DNA from: Sphingomonas sp. AP4-R1
Lineage (GTDB): Bacteria > Pseudomonadota > Alphaproteobacteria > Sphingomonadales > Sphingomonadaceae
Assembly (NCBI RefSeq): GCF_013113735.1
Contig: NZ_CP053346.1
Coordinates: 620,001 to 684,000, forward strand
Reading direction: 5' to 3'
Length of the DNA stretch: 64,000 bases
The translations under genes were made by a program, and so were the position numbers. Numbering within the stretch: position 1 is the stretch's first letter; each line of letters starts with the position of its first letter. The notes under the pieces are model-generated. The model saw only the letters and a program-made list of their open reading frames with translations. It had not been told where the DNA came from and did no database searches. Below are positions 47,093 to 55,026 of this stretch, in pieces.

Positions 47093-48754
47093 TCAGACCC
47101 GATAGCGCTCGGTGAGGCCCACCAGGGTCTGCGCCAGATTGGCGAGGTCGCCCGCCGCCTGATCCAGCTGGCGCGTGGAGGAGGCCGTCTGCTGGCTGGC
47201 CTGCCGGATATTCTGCAGCGCCAGCGTCACCTGTTCGATGCCGATCTGCTGCTGGTTGGTGGAGGCCACGATCTGCTGGAAGGTCTGCACGCTTTCCTGG
47301 ATCCGCGCCGACATCTCCTCGATCGTCGATTGCGCGGTGTCCGTCTTCTCCTTGCCGGCGGCCACGCGCTTCACGCCTTCCTCGGTCAGCATCACCGATC
47401 CGTTGATGCCGCGCTGGATCTCGCCCAGCAGACTGCGCACCTGCCGCGTCGAATCCTTCGCCTGATCGGCCAGCGTCTTCAGCTCGGACGCGACGATCGC
47501 GAAGCTGCGGCCCTGCTCGCCCGCCGCCGCCGCCTCGATCGCGGCGTTCAGCGCCAGCAGGTGCGCGCGCTCGGAAATGTCGTTCACGGTCGAGATGATG
47601 TCGCCGATCGCAGCCGTCTTCTCGGAGAGCGAGACGATGTTCTGCGCCACCGTCTCGGTCTGCTCGCGGATCAGGTCCATCGCCTGCACCGTACCCTCGA
47701 TCGCGACGATGCCCGCCTCGGTCGTCTGCGCCGTTTCCAGCGCGGCCGCGATCACGGTCTGCGCGCGGCGCGTGATCTGCGTGCCCGAATGGGTGATCTC
47801 GTCGACGGTCGCCGCCGTCTCCTGGATCGCGGCCAGCTGCTCCTCCACGCTCGCCGCCTGCTGCTGGGTCGAGGCGCGGATCTCGTTGGCGGCGGCGTTC
47901 AGGTCCACGGTCGCGCCCCGGCTCTGCCGCGCAAGGCCGCGCAGCCCTTCCACCATCTGGTTGAGCTGATGGCCCAGCCGGCCGATCTCATCGCTGCCGG
48001 TGGTCGCGGTGTGCGTGAGATCACCCTCGCCCACCTGCTCGCTGAACGCCATGAAGCCGGACAGCGGCCCGATCACGGAGCGGCGGATGGCCCAGGTTAC
48101 CCCGATGCTCACCACCACGGCGGCCAGCACCCACAGCAGCACGGAAACGCGGCTCGCCTCATAGACGCGCGTGCCTTCCGCCAGCCCGGCGGCATCGATC
48201 TGCTTCAGCGTGTCCCGCATGGCCGTAACGATCGCCACCACGCGGGCGCGATCGGCCAGCACAGCCGGCTCCTGCGCCAGCATCGCCTCGCGATTGCCGC
48301 TCGTGATCGCCACGAACTGGCTCTCCACATCGCTCCGCAGCACGGTCAGCGCGTTCGCCGCCGCATCCAGCTGCCCCGCCATCTGCGTCCACAGCCGCGT
48401 GCGATCGGCGGAGATGGGAATGGCGATATAGCCGTCCACATCGCGACGCAGTGTTGCGACCCCGTCCTGGGCATCCTGCACCGATTTGCGCCAGTTGTCG
48501 CTCGGGTCCACCTCGCCCGGCGCCTGCCCGATCGCGAGCCTGCGCACCGCCGCCGTCCGCAGCTCGACCATCCGCGTCAGCGCGGACTGGACGGCGTCCA
48601 GCCGGTCCAGCGTGCCCATGTCGCGCTTCACCACCGCATCCAGCGTCGCGCGCACCTGGCCCACCTGATCGACGGCATAGAAGCCGAGCGCGATCAGCAG
48701 CGCGGTGACCACCGCGAACCCCAGCATGATCCGATTGGAAACCGACACGTTCAA
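47093..48754 (-). CDS. Methyl-accepting chemotaxis protein
   Basis: This 553-residue receptor has two membrane helices (about 8-30 and 186-210) with a periplasmic four-helix-bundle-like sensor between them. A HAMP domain follows (about 210-265), then a cytoplasmic signalling coiled coil with the conserved hairpin tip region (ALNAAIEAAAAGEQGRSFAIVA, read in two pieces, and SELKTLADQAKDSTRQV). It has no C-terminal NWETF-type tether for CheR. The ligand is unknown. It is the only receptor in the window and lies between cheW and cheA. Confidence 0.94.
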   Translation of the reverse strand: MNVSVSNRIMLGFAVVTALLIALGFYAVDQVGQVRATLDAVVKRDMGTLDRLDAVQSALTRMVELRTAAVRRLAIGQAPGEVDPSDNWRKSVQDAQDGVATLRRDVDGYIAIPISADRTRLWTQMAGQLDAAANALTVLRSDVESQFVAITSGNREAMLAQEPAVLADRARVVAIVTAMRDTLKQIDAAGLAEGTRVYEASRVSVLLWVLAAVVVSIGVTWAIRRSVIGPLSGFMAFSEQVGEGDLTHTATTGSDEIGRLGHQLNQMVEGLRGLARQSRGATVDLNAAANEIRASTQQQAASVEEQLAAIQETAATVDEITHSGTQITRRAQTVIAAALETAQTTEAGIVAIEGTVQAMDLIREQTETVAQNIVSLSEKTAAIGDIISTVNDISERAHLLALNAAIEAAAAGEQGRSFAIVASELKTLADQAKDSTRQVRSLLGEIQRGINGSVMLTEEGVKRVAAGKEKTDTAQSTIEEMSARIQESVQTFQQIVASTNQQQIGIEQVTLALQNIRQASQQTASSTRQLDQAAGDLANLAQTLVGLTERYRV

Positions 48755-49299
48755 AACCCTCTCTGCTGGCCCGCGAGGCCCAGCGCCTCCACGAGCAGTC
48801 TTCTGTTCACCAGCAACAGCCGTTCGCCATCGGCCAGCATCGCCTGCCGGGTGAGATCCTCGCCCGGCTCGCTTTCATCCTGCGCCAGCATCATCACGCC
48901 CTCGGCCCGATCGACGCGGAGCGCGAGCTTCGGACTGGTGCCGCGCAGCAGGAGCAGATGCCCCTCCCCGTCCCGTCGCGGCCGCGCCAGCCCCAGTGCC
49001 GCCGCGGGATCGACCACGTTGATCAGCCGCCCGCGCCGGGAGGCGAGGCCAATCAGCGTTTCGGGGGCACCGGGCACCGGCGTCGTCCGGCCCGCCGCCA
49101 TCACCGATGCGATGTCGAGCAGCGGCAAGGCGAACCGCTCCGGCCCGACCATCCACACCATCACGGCAAGGCCGGACTCGACCGGGGCGCGGTCGGCGCG
49201 CAATTGCGCGGCCCGCCGCGCGAGCAGCCGGGCCGCGCGCGTGGGATCCAGCCCGTCCGTATCCAGCACGATGTCGGCGGCCGTCACGATCCCGCTCAT
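48751..49299 (-). CDS. CheW-like coupling protein (second of operon)
   Basis: This 182-residue CheW-domain protein contains ERFALPLLDIASVMAAGRTTPVPGAP (read in two pieces) and RGRLINVVDPAAALGL, the paired beta-barrel strands that link receptor and CheA. It overlaps the MCP start by 4 bases and follows the cheR-TPR gene, also with a 4-base overlap. In the Wsp layout this corresponds to WspB. Confidence 0.88.
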   Translation of the reverse strand: MSGIVTAADIVLDTDGLDPTRAARLLARRAAQLRADRAPVESGLAVMVWMVGPERFALPLLDIASVMAAGRTTPVPGAPETLIGLASRRGRLINVVDPAAALGLARPRRDGEGHLLLLRGTSPKLALRVDRAEGVMMLAQDESEPGEDLTRQAMLADGERLLLVNRRLLVEALGLAGQQRGF

Positions 49300-50714
49300 G
49301 CGCCGGTGCCCCCGGCACCGGAGAGCCAGTGGCGGATCGCCTGTCGCAAATCGGCCGCGGTCAATCCTTCCCCCTCGGGCACGGGCGCGTAAGGGTCCGT
49401 CGTCGCCACCGCCTCGGCCGCATTGCCCAGCGCCCGGCGCCCCTCCTGCTCCCGACCTTCGCGCAGCAGATGCCGCCCCAGCAGATAATGCGCCATCACG
49501 AAGCCCTGATCGAGATACAGCGCCCCTCGCAACGCTTTCTCGGCACCGGCATGATCCTGCTCGGCCAGCGCCCCCAGCCCGTCGAGATAGAACAGCACCG
49601 GATCGCTCCCCCGCTCTCCCTTCAGCGCCCCGATCGCCAGGCGCGCTTTCTGCGTTTCGCCCTGCCCCAGCAGCAGGCGCACCTCGTCCAGCGAGGAAGG
49701 GGCGGGCTCGGGCGGGCGGGACGGCGGGGGAGTGGCGGGCAGTCGCCGGGGAACGGTGCGCGGCGCACGACGCGGCGGCAAAGGCGGGCGCGGCCGGGGC
49801 GGAGGCGCAGGCTCGGGCGCGCCCGGCCCCTCCGCCTCGCCCGCCGGCCGGGCATCGTCGCGCACATAGGCCACGATCCCGTCCAGCTCGACCGGCGCCA
49901 GATCGCTCTCCGCCGCCAGCCCCGTCTCCGCATGGCCCAGCAGCAGCTTGCCGTGCGTCGCCAGCCGCGCGCCCAGCGCCGAGACGAGCCGCACGCCCAC
50001 GTCGGGCCGGAAATAGATCAGCAGATTGCGGCAGAGGATCAGATCATAATTGTTGCGCCCGATCGCGGGCGCCGGATCCAGCAGGTCGAGCAGATTCTGC
50101 CGCTCGAACCGCACCATGCCGCGATAGGCCGCCTTCAGCCGCCAGCGATCCTTCTCGGGCTGGAACAGCCGCGCGCGCTCCGCGGGCTCCACCGCGCGCA
50201 GCGCCCAGCCGCCATAAAGCGCGGCGCGCGCATCGGCGAGCGCACCCTCGTCCAGGTCGGTGCCCAGGATCGAGACGCTCCAGTCGCCCACCTTCTCGCC
50301 CAGCAGATCGTGGATCAGCACCGCCAGCGAATAGGGTTCGGCGCCCGTCGAGCAGCCCGCGCTCCAGATGCGCAGGTGGCGATCCTCGGCGTGGCGCGCG
50401 ATCATCGCGGGCAGGATATGCGCCCTCAGCGCCGCGAACTGCTCGGCGAAGCGGAAGAAGAACGTCTCCTTGATCGTCAGCTCGCTTTCCAGCTGACGCC
50501 ATTCGCGCGGCCCCATCGCCGGATCGCGCAACCGCTCCAGATAGAGCCCCGGATCGGCGATGCCGATCGCGGCCATGCGCCTGCCGATCTTCTCGGCGAG
50601 CTGGCCGTCCTTGTCCTCGTAATAATGATGCCCGGTCTCGGTGACGATCAACGCCTTGATCGCGGCGAAGGCCGGATCGTCGACGGGGGCGAGGGTGCGG
50701 CGCGCGTGGCTCAT
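49296..50714 (-). CDS. CheR methyltransferase with C-terminal TPR domain (WspC-like)
   Basis: This 472-residue protein has a CheR N-terminal helical domain and a SAM-dependent methyltransferase domain (IWSAGCSTGAEPYSLA SAM-binding motif; ILGTDLDEGAL; NYDLILCRNLLIYF). A proline-rich linker (about 285-335) follows, then TPR repeats near the C-terminus (LFYLDGLGALAEQDHAGAEK and related). CheR-TPR fusions replace tether-based recruitment, consistent with the receptor lacking a NWETF tail. ATG 50714 overlaps the upstream CheW stop. Confidence 0.93.
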   Translation of the reverse strand: MSHARRTLAPVDDPAFAAIKALIVTETGHHYYEDKDGQLAEKIGRRMAAIGIADPGLYLERLRDPAMGPREWRQLESELTIKETFFFRFAEQFAALRAHILPAMIARHAEDRHLRIWSAGCSTGAEPYSLAVLIHDLLGEKVGDWSVSILGTDLDEGALADARAALYGGWALRAVEPAERARLFQPEKDRWRLKAAYRGMVRFERQNLLDLLDPAPAIGRNNYDLILCRNLLIYFRPDVGVRLVSALGARLATHGKLLLGHAETGLAAESDLAPVELDGIVAYVRDDARPAGEAEGPGAPEPAPPPRPRPPLPPRRAPRTVPRRLPATPPPSRPPEPAPSSLDEVRLLLGQGETQKARLAIGALKGERGSDPVLFYLDGLGALAEQDHAGAEKALRGALYLDQGFVMAHYLLGRHLLREGREQEGRRALGNAAEAVATTDPYAPVPEGEGLTAADLRQAIRHWLSGAGGTGA

Positions 50715-51232
50715 GCCGGCACCCGCCATTCGCCCAGCCGCCGCGCCGCCTCGGCCCCCAGCGCCGCCAGCGCCTCCCGCTCGGCCGCCGCCAGCAGCCG
50801 CGCGGCCGACAGCACATGCACGCGCCCTTCGTCCGTCTCGGCCAGCGCGATCGCGCAGCTGTTGAGCGTATCGGCCGGATCGAGCGGCAGAATCGCCTCC
50901 TCCGGAACCACGATCGCCTCCTCCGCACGGTCCACCAGCAGGCCCGCCCCGGCCTCGCCCAGCTGCGGCAGGATCAGGATATGCGCGTAGAGGCCCGCAT
51001 GCTCGGGGGTCGGCACGCCCAGCAGCACGCCGCCGTTCAGCACCGGCAACACCGCGCCATCCAGCGGCAGGAAACCGAAGACCGGGCGCGGCGCGGTCGG
51101 CGGGCGCCAGAGCGGCGGGATCGGCAGGATCGAGCGGACCTCGGCGGCCGGAAAGGCGATCCGTCGATCGCCGATTCGGGCGATGACCGTCCAGCCTCCC
51201 GTCCAGGGGCGCGCATCCTCCGCTCCGTTCAT
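50711..51232 (-). CDS. CheW-like coupling protein (first of operon)
   Basis: The 173-residue CheW-domain protein opens the operon. It contains RRIAFPAAEVRSILPIPP and FGFLPLDGAVLPVLNGGVLLG (read in two pieces), then LLVDRAEEAIVVPEE. Both beta-barrel halves are present. The 250-base region upstream carries an inverted repeat (51320-51416) and presumably the operon promoter. Having two CheW proteins is typical of Wsp-like systems (WspB and WspD). Confidence 0.85.
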   Translation of the reverse strand: MNGAEDARPWTGGWTVIARIGDRRIAFPAAEVRSILPIPPLWRPPTAPRPVFGFLPLDGAVLPVLNGGVLLGVPTPEHAGLYAHILILPQLGEAGAGLLVDRAEEAIVVPEEAILPLDPADTLNSCAIALAETDEGRVHVLSAARLLAAAEREALAALGAEAARRLGEWRVPA

Positions 51233-51319
51233 GTCCCTGGCATAGCCCTCCTGCGATCAGGAGCAACGCGTTTCGGGGAAACAGGCCCTGAACCTGTCGA
51301 GATTCCAGTACTTCCAGCA

Positions 51320-51416
51320 AACCCGTTCGTGCTGAGCTTGTCGAAGCACCGTCCTGCTTCTTTCTGCCGGCACCAGAAAGAAAAGAACGGCCCTTCGACA
51401 AGCTCAGTGCAGACGG
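51320..51416. repeat. CCCGTTCGTGCTGAGC-type inverted repeat
   Basis: CCCGTTCGTGCTGAGCTTGTC at about 51323 and GACAAGCTCAGTGCAGACGG ending about 51416 are reverse complements with few mismatches. Inside, CTTCTTTCTGCCGGCACCAGAAAGAA forms another hairpin. It lies between the divergent che operon and argE. Confidence 0.7.
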
Positions 51417-51484
51417 AAATGGGGGCTGGAGATCGGAACGGGGGACTTTTTGCGTCCCCGCCCCGCCCGTCCTATCCTCGCCCG

Positions 51485-52669
51485 ATGACCGATCCCGCAT
51501 CGCCCGACGCGCTCTTTGCCGAGGCGCTTCGCCAGCTCGCCCGGCTGGTGGCGTTCGACACCACCTCGCGCCTCTCCAACCTCGCGCTCATCGACTATGT
51601 CGAGGCCGAGCTGGCGACGATCGGCGTCACCGCCACCCGCGTCGCCAATGAGGATGGCGCCAAGGCCAATCTCTACGCCACGATCGGACCTGCGGTGCCC
51701 GGCGGCGTCGTCCTCTCCGGCCACACCGATGTCGTCCCCGTCGACGGCCAGCCCTGGACCAGCGATCCCTTCTCGATCACCGAGCGGGACGGCCGCCTTT
51801 ACGGGCGCGGCACCTGCGACATGAAGGGCTTCGTGGCGCTCGCGCTCGCCGCCGCCAAGGCCGCCGGCGCCGGGCCCGCTCTGCCGCGCCCGATCCATTT
51901 GGCCTTTTCCTATGACGAGGAGGTCGGCTGCCTCGGCGCACCCTCGATGATCGCCCGCATCGCGAAGGAGCTTCCCGCCCCCGCCGCCGTGATCGTGGGC
52001 GAGCCGACCAACATGGAGGTGGTGAGCGGCCACAAGAGCATCTCCACCTGGACGGTCACCGTCACCGGCCATGAGGCGCATTCCAGCCTCACGCATCTGG
52101 GCCTTTCCGCGAACATGGCCGCGATCGGCCTGATGAGCCGCCTCGCCACGATCGCGGAGCGGCTGGTAGGCGAGGCCGATCCCGCCTCGCCCTTCCGCCC
52201 GCCGCATGCCACGCTCACGATCGGCGAGATCGCCGGCGGCACGGCCGTGAACATCCTCGCGCGCCAGTGTCGCTTCGTGTTCGATCTGCGCTGCCCGCCG
52301 GGGCAGGATCCCGACACGATCGTGGCGCCCTTCCTCGAAGCCGCCCGGCAACTCGACGCCGAGATGAAGGCCCGCTTTCCGGAGACGGGCGTCGTGGTGG
52401 TCCGTCGCTCCACCACCCCCTCCTTCGCGCCCGTGCCGGACAGCGCGGCGGAGCGGATCGCACGGCGACTGGCGGGCGACAACGGCCCCGCGCGCGTCGT
52501 CTCCTACGCGGCCGAGGCGGGGCAGTTCCAGGGCGCGGGCTTCGCCACCGTCATCTGCGGCCCCGGTTCGATCGAGCAGGCACACCAGCCGAACGAATAT
52601 GTCGAGATCGCCCAGATGGAGCGCGGCGCGGCCTTCATGACGCGCCTGCTGGAGATGCTGCGGGAATAG
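51485..52669 (+). CDS. argE: Acetylornithine deacetylase (M20 family)
   Basis: This 394-residue M20 amidohydrolase has metal ligands in LSGHTDVVPVDGQPW, GRGTCDMKGF and YDEEVGCLGAPSM, the catalytic glutamate in DEE, and a C-terminal IEQAHQPNEYVEI with the last ligand. The pattern fits ArgE, which converts N2-acetylornithine to ornithine. Related M20 deacylases cannot be fully excluded. The ATG at 51485 begins the conserved N-terminus. Confidence 0.9.
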   Translation: MTDPASPDALFAEALRQLARLVAFDTTSRLSNLALIDYVEAELATIGVTATRVANEDGAKANLYATIGPAVPGGVVLSGHTDVVPVDGQPWTSDPFSITERDGRLYGRGTCDMKGFVALALAAAKAAGAGPALPRPIHLAFSYDEEVGCLGAPSMIARIAKELPAPAAVIVGEPTNMEVVSGHKSISTWTVTVTGHEAHSSLTHLGLSANMAAIGLMSRLATIAERLVGEADPASPFRPPHATLTIGEIAGGTAVNILARQCRFVFDLRCPPGQDPDTIVAPFLEAARQLDAEMKARFPETGVVVVRRSTTPSFAPVPDSAAERIARRLAGDNGPARVVSYAAEAGQFQGAGFATVICGPGSIEQAHQPNEYVEIAQMERGAAFMTRLLEMLRE

Positions 52670-52730
52670 GTCCGGAACCATTCACAAAAGGGTCGTTAAA
52701 CGGTAAGCCCCCCGCCACGAGGAGAAAGCC

Positions 52731-53846
52731 ATCCGCCAGGTCGCCGCATTACCCTACCGGGTCGAGGAATCCGGGGAACTGAGCGTGCTGTTGATCACCT
52801 CGCGCGAAACCAGGCGCTGGGTCGTGCCCAAGGGCAATCCGATCCGCGGGCTTTCCGCGCACGAGGCCGCCGCGCAGGAGGCCTATGAGGAGGCCGGCAT
52901 CGTCGGCATCACCTGCCCCGCCCCGCTCGGCCATTTCCGATATGACAAGCGCCGGCGCGACGGCTCGCTCCGGCCCGCCCGCGTCGCGCTCTATCCGCTC
53001 GCCGTGGTCGAACAATTGGCGGATTGGCCCGAAAAAGCCGAACGCGAGGCGCGCTGGTTCGATCTCGCGAGCGCCAGGGACGCTGTAACAGAACCGGAAC
53101 TTAAACGTCTTATCGGCGGGTTTCGCGCGCCCGAAAGGCGGGCTGGACGGATAGCGCGCATATTGTCATGGGCGCGAACTAAATGCGGGGAAAGGTTCGC
53201 AATGTTGCGCTGGTTCCAGGCTTTGATGCCTCAGGGTGGACGATTCTTCGAGCAATTCGAGGATCATTCCAAGATTCTCGTCGCCGGCGCCGATTCTCTC
53301 GCCAAGCTGGTGAACGGCAACGGTGATATCGCGGCGCTCGTTCGCGACATCCAGTCGCGCGAGCATGAGGCGGACGAGATCACGCGCGATGTGCTGCACG
53401 ATGTGCGCCGCACGCTGATCACCCCGTTCGATCGCACCGCCATTTCCGGCCTGATCAGCGTGATGGACGACGCGATCGACCAGATGAACAAGGCCGGCAA
53501 GTCGATCACCCTGTTCGAGCTGACGAAGTTCGAGCCCGCCATGCGCGACATGGCCGGGATCATCGTCGAGGCGGCGCGGATGACGGCCGAGGCGGTTCCC
53601 TTGCTGCGCTCGATCGCGCAGAATTCGGATCGGATCCTCCACCTCACCGCCCGGATCGTGGAGATCGAGGGCACGGCGGACGACATCCATGATGCCGGCC
53701 TCAAGGAGCTCTATCAGCGCGTCACGGGTCCGGATCTGCGCGAATTCATCGTCCAGCGCGAAATCTATTCGCATCTGGAAAAGATCGTCGACCGCTTCGA
53801 GGATGTCGCTAACGAGATCCAGGGTCTCGTGATCGATCACGCTTAA
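52731..53846 (+). CDS. NUDIX hydrolase frame continuing without stop into DUF47
   Basis: The frame from 52731 encodes a NUDIX domain. QVAALPYRVEE is followed by WVVPKGNPIRGLSAHEAAAQ (start of the Nudix box) and AYEEAGIVG, matching G-x5-E-x7-R-E-x2-E-E-x-G loosely, with an Ala in place of the Arg. Only GTG 52785 is a standard start, but it lies inside the first strand. Just before it a strong GAGGAG is followed by ATCCGCCAGGTCGCC, suggesting an AUC start at 52731. No stop codon separates NUDIX (to about 53150) from the DUF47 sequence, so a 371-residue fusion is predicted unless a base has been lost. Confidence 0.6.
   Translation: MRQVAALPYRVEESGELSVLLITSRETRRWVVPKGNPIRGLSAHEAAAQEAYEEAGIVGITCPAPLGHFRYDKRRRDGSLRPARVALYPLAVVEQLADWPEKAEREARWFDLASARDAVTEPELKRLIGGFRAPERRAGRIARILSWARTKCGERFAMLRWFQALMPQGGRFFEQFEDHSKILVAGADSLAKLVNGNGDIAALVRDIQSREHEADEITRDVLHDVRRTLITPFDRTAISGLISVMDDAIDQMNKAGKSITLFELTKFEPAMRDMAGIIVEAARMTAEAVPLLRSIAQNSDRILHLTARIVEIEGTADDIHDAGLKELYQRVTGPDLREFIVQREIYSHLEKIVDRFEDVANEIQGLVIDHA
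53202..53846 (+). CDS. DUF47/PhoU-like protein partnering Pit transporter
   Basis: From the internal ATG at 53202, with GGGGAAAGG about 6 bases upstream, the frame encodes a 214-residue all-helical DUF47 protein (MLRWFQALMPQGGRFF, EADEITRDVLHDVRRTLITP in part, FEDVANEIQGLVIDHA). DUF47 proteins are PhoU relatives almost always encoded next to Pit-type phosphate transporters, as here (9-base gap). It probably modulates or senses phosphate transport. It may be made separately from the longer NUDIX-DUF47 product by internal initiation. Confidence 0.9.
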   Translation: MLRWFQALMPQGGRFFEQFEDHSKILVAGADSLAKLVNGNGDIAALVRDIQSREHEADEITRDVLHDVRRTLITPFDRTAISGLISVMDDAIDQMNKAGKSITLFELTKFEPAMRDMAGIIVEAARMTAEAVPLLRSIAQNSDRILHLTARIVEIEGTADDIHDAGLKELYQRVTGPDLREFIVQREIYSHLEKIVDRFEDVANEIQGLVIDHA

Positions 53847-53855
53847 GGGCCGGTC

Positions 53856-54857
53856 ATGGAAACCCTCGCCCTGCCGCTCCTGATCGGCCTGATCGGGCTC
53901 GCGCTGCTGTTCGATTTCCTGAACGGCTTGCACGATGCCGCCAATTCCATCGCCACCGTCGTCTCGACGCGCGTGCTCAGCCCCCAGATCGCGGTCTTCT
54001 GGGCGGCCTTCTTCAATTTCGTCGCCTTCCTCGTCTTCAGCCACGCCGTCGCCTACACGATCGGCAAGGGCACGATCTCGCCCGAGATCGTCGATGCGAA
54101 GGTGATCTTCGGCGCGCTGGTCGGCGCGATCAGCTGGAATCTCATCACCTGGGGCCTCGGCATCCCCTCCTCGTCCAGCCACGCGCTGGTCGGCGGCCTG
54201 ATCGGCGCGGGCGTCTCCAAGGCGGGCGTGTCCGCGATCGTCTGGTCGGGCGTGCTGAAAACGGTCGCCGCCATCTTCCTGTCGCCGATGATCGGCCTGC
54301 TGCTCGCCTTGCTGATCGTGCTGATCACCAGCTGGATCTTCCGCAAGTTCACGCCGGCCAAGTCGGACAAGATCTTCCGCCGGCTCCAGCTTCTCTCCGC
54401 CGCCGCATATTCGCTCGGCCACGGCGGCAACGATGCGCAGAAGACGATGGGCATCATCACCGTCCTGCTCTTCTCGCAGCACATCTATGAAGGCGAGTTC
54501 TTCATTCCCTTGTGGGTGGTCCTCTCCTGCCAGGCGGCGATGGGCCTCGGCACGCTCTTCGGCGGCTGGAAGATCGTCCACACGATGGGCTCGAAGATCA
54601 CGCGCCTCACCCCGCGTCAGGGTTTCTGCGCGGAAACGGGCGGCGCGATCACGCTGGCACTCGCCAATATCGGCGGCATTCCGGTCTCCACCACGCACAC
54701 CATCACCGGCGCGATCGTCGGCGTGGGCGCCGCCAAGCGCATGTCGGCGGTGCGCTGGGGCGTGGCCTCGAACATCGTCGTGGCGTGGTTCCTGACGCTC
54801 CCCGCCGCCGCCCTGATCGCGGCCGGAGCCTATTTCCTCGCAGGCCTGTTCGCCTGA
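53856..54857 (+). CDS. Inorganic phosphate transporter, Pit family
   Basis: This 333-residue membrane protein has about ten helices. The repeated Pit signatures are GLHDAANSIATVVSTRVLSP near the N-terminus and HGGNDAQKTMGI in the second half. It is a proton- or cation-coupled low-affinity phosphate carrier. It follows the DUF47 gene by 9 bases, so the two form an operon. Confidence 0.94.
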   Translation: METLALPLLIGLIGLALLFDFLNGLHDAANSIATVVSTRVLSPQIAVFWAAFFNFVAFLVFSHAVAYTIGKGTISPEIVDAKVIFGALVGAISWNLITWGLGIPSSSSHALVGGLIGAGVSKAGVSAIVWSGVLKTVAAIFLSPMIGLLLALLIVLITSWIFRKFTPAKSDKIFRRLQLLSAAAYSLGHGGNDAQKTMGIITVLLFSQHIYEGEFFIPLWVVLSCQAAMGLGTLFGGWKIVHTMGSKITRLTPRQGFCAETGGAITLALANIGGIPVSTTHTITGAIVGVGAAKRMSAVRWGVASNIVVAWFLTLPAAALIAAGAYFLAGLFA

Positions 54858-54867
54858 CCCGCTCACC

Positions 54868-54993
54868 CTCCCCCGCCAGGGGGGGGTGTCAGGCAAAGCT
54901 TGACGGAGGGGGAGGAAGCGCACCGGTCGCCGACCTCCCCCTCCGTCGCCTGCGGCGCCACCTCCCCCTGACGGGGGAGGATCAGCGAGGGAT
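54868..54993. repeat. CCTCCCCC-type inverted-repeat element
   Basis: CACCCTCCCCCGCCAGGGG and the distal CCCCTGACGGGGGAGG are complementary; inside, CTTGACGGAGGGGGAGG pairs with CCTCCCCCTCCGTCG. It fills the gap between pit and recJ. Confidence 0.65.
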
Positions 54994-55026
54994 TCCCGCG
55001 CGGCACCGGCTGGGCTAGAAGGGTCC

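Noticed and set aside
46271..50473. A very long open frame on the plus strand opposite the chemosensory genes (about 1400 codons)
   Set aside because: It mirrors cheA, MCP, cheW and cheR on the other strand; its composition (Arg/Ser/Pro-rich, no motifs) is that of a GC-rich shadow frame.
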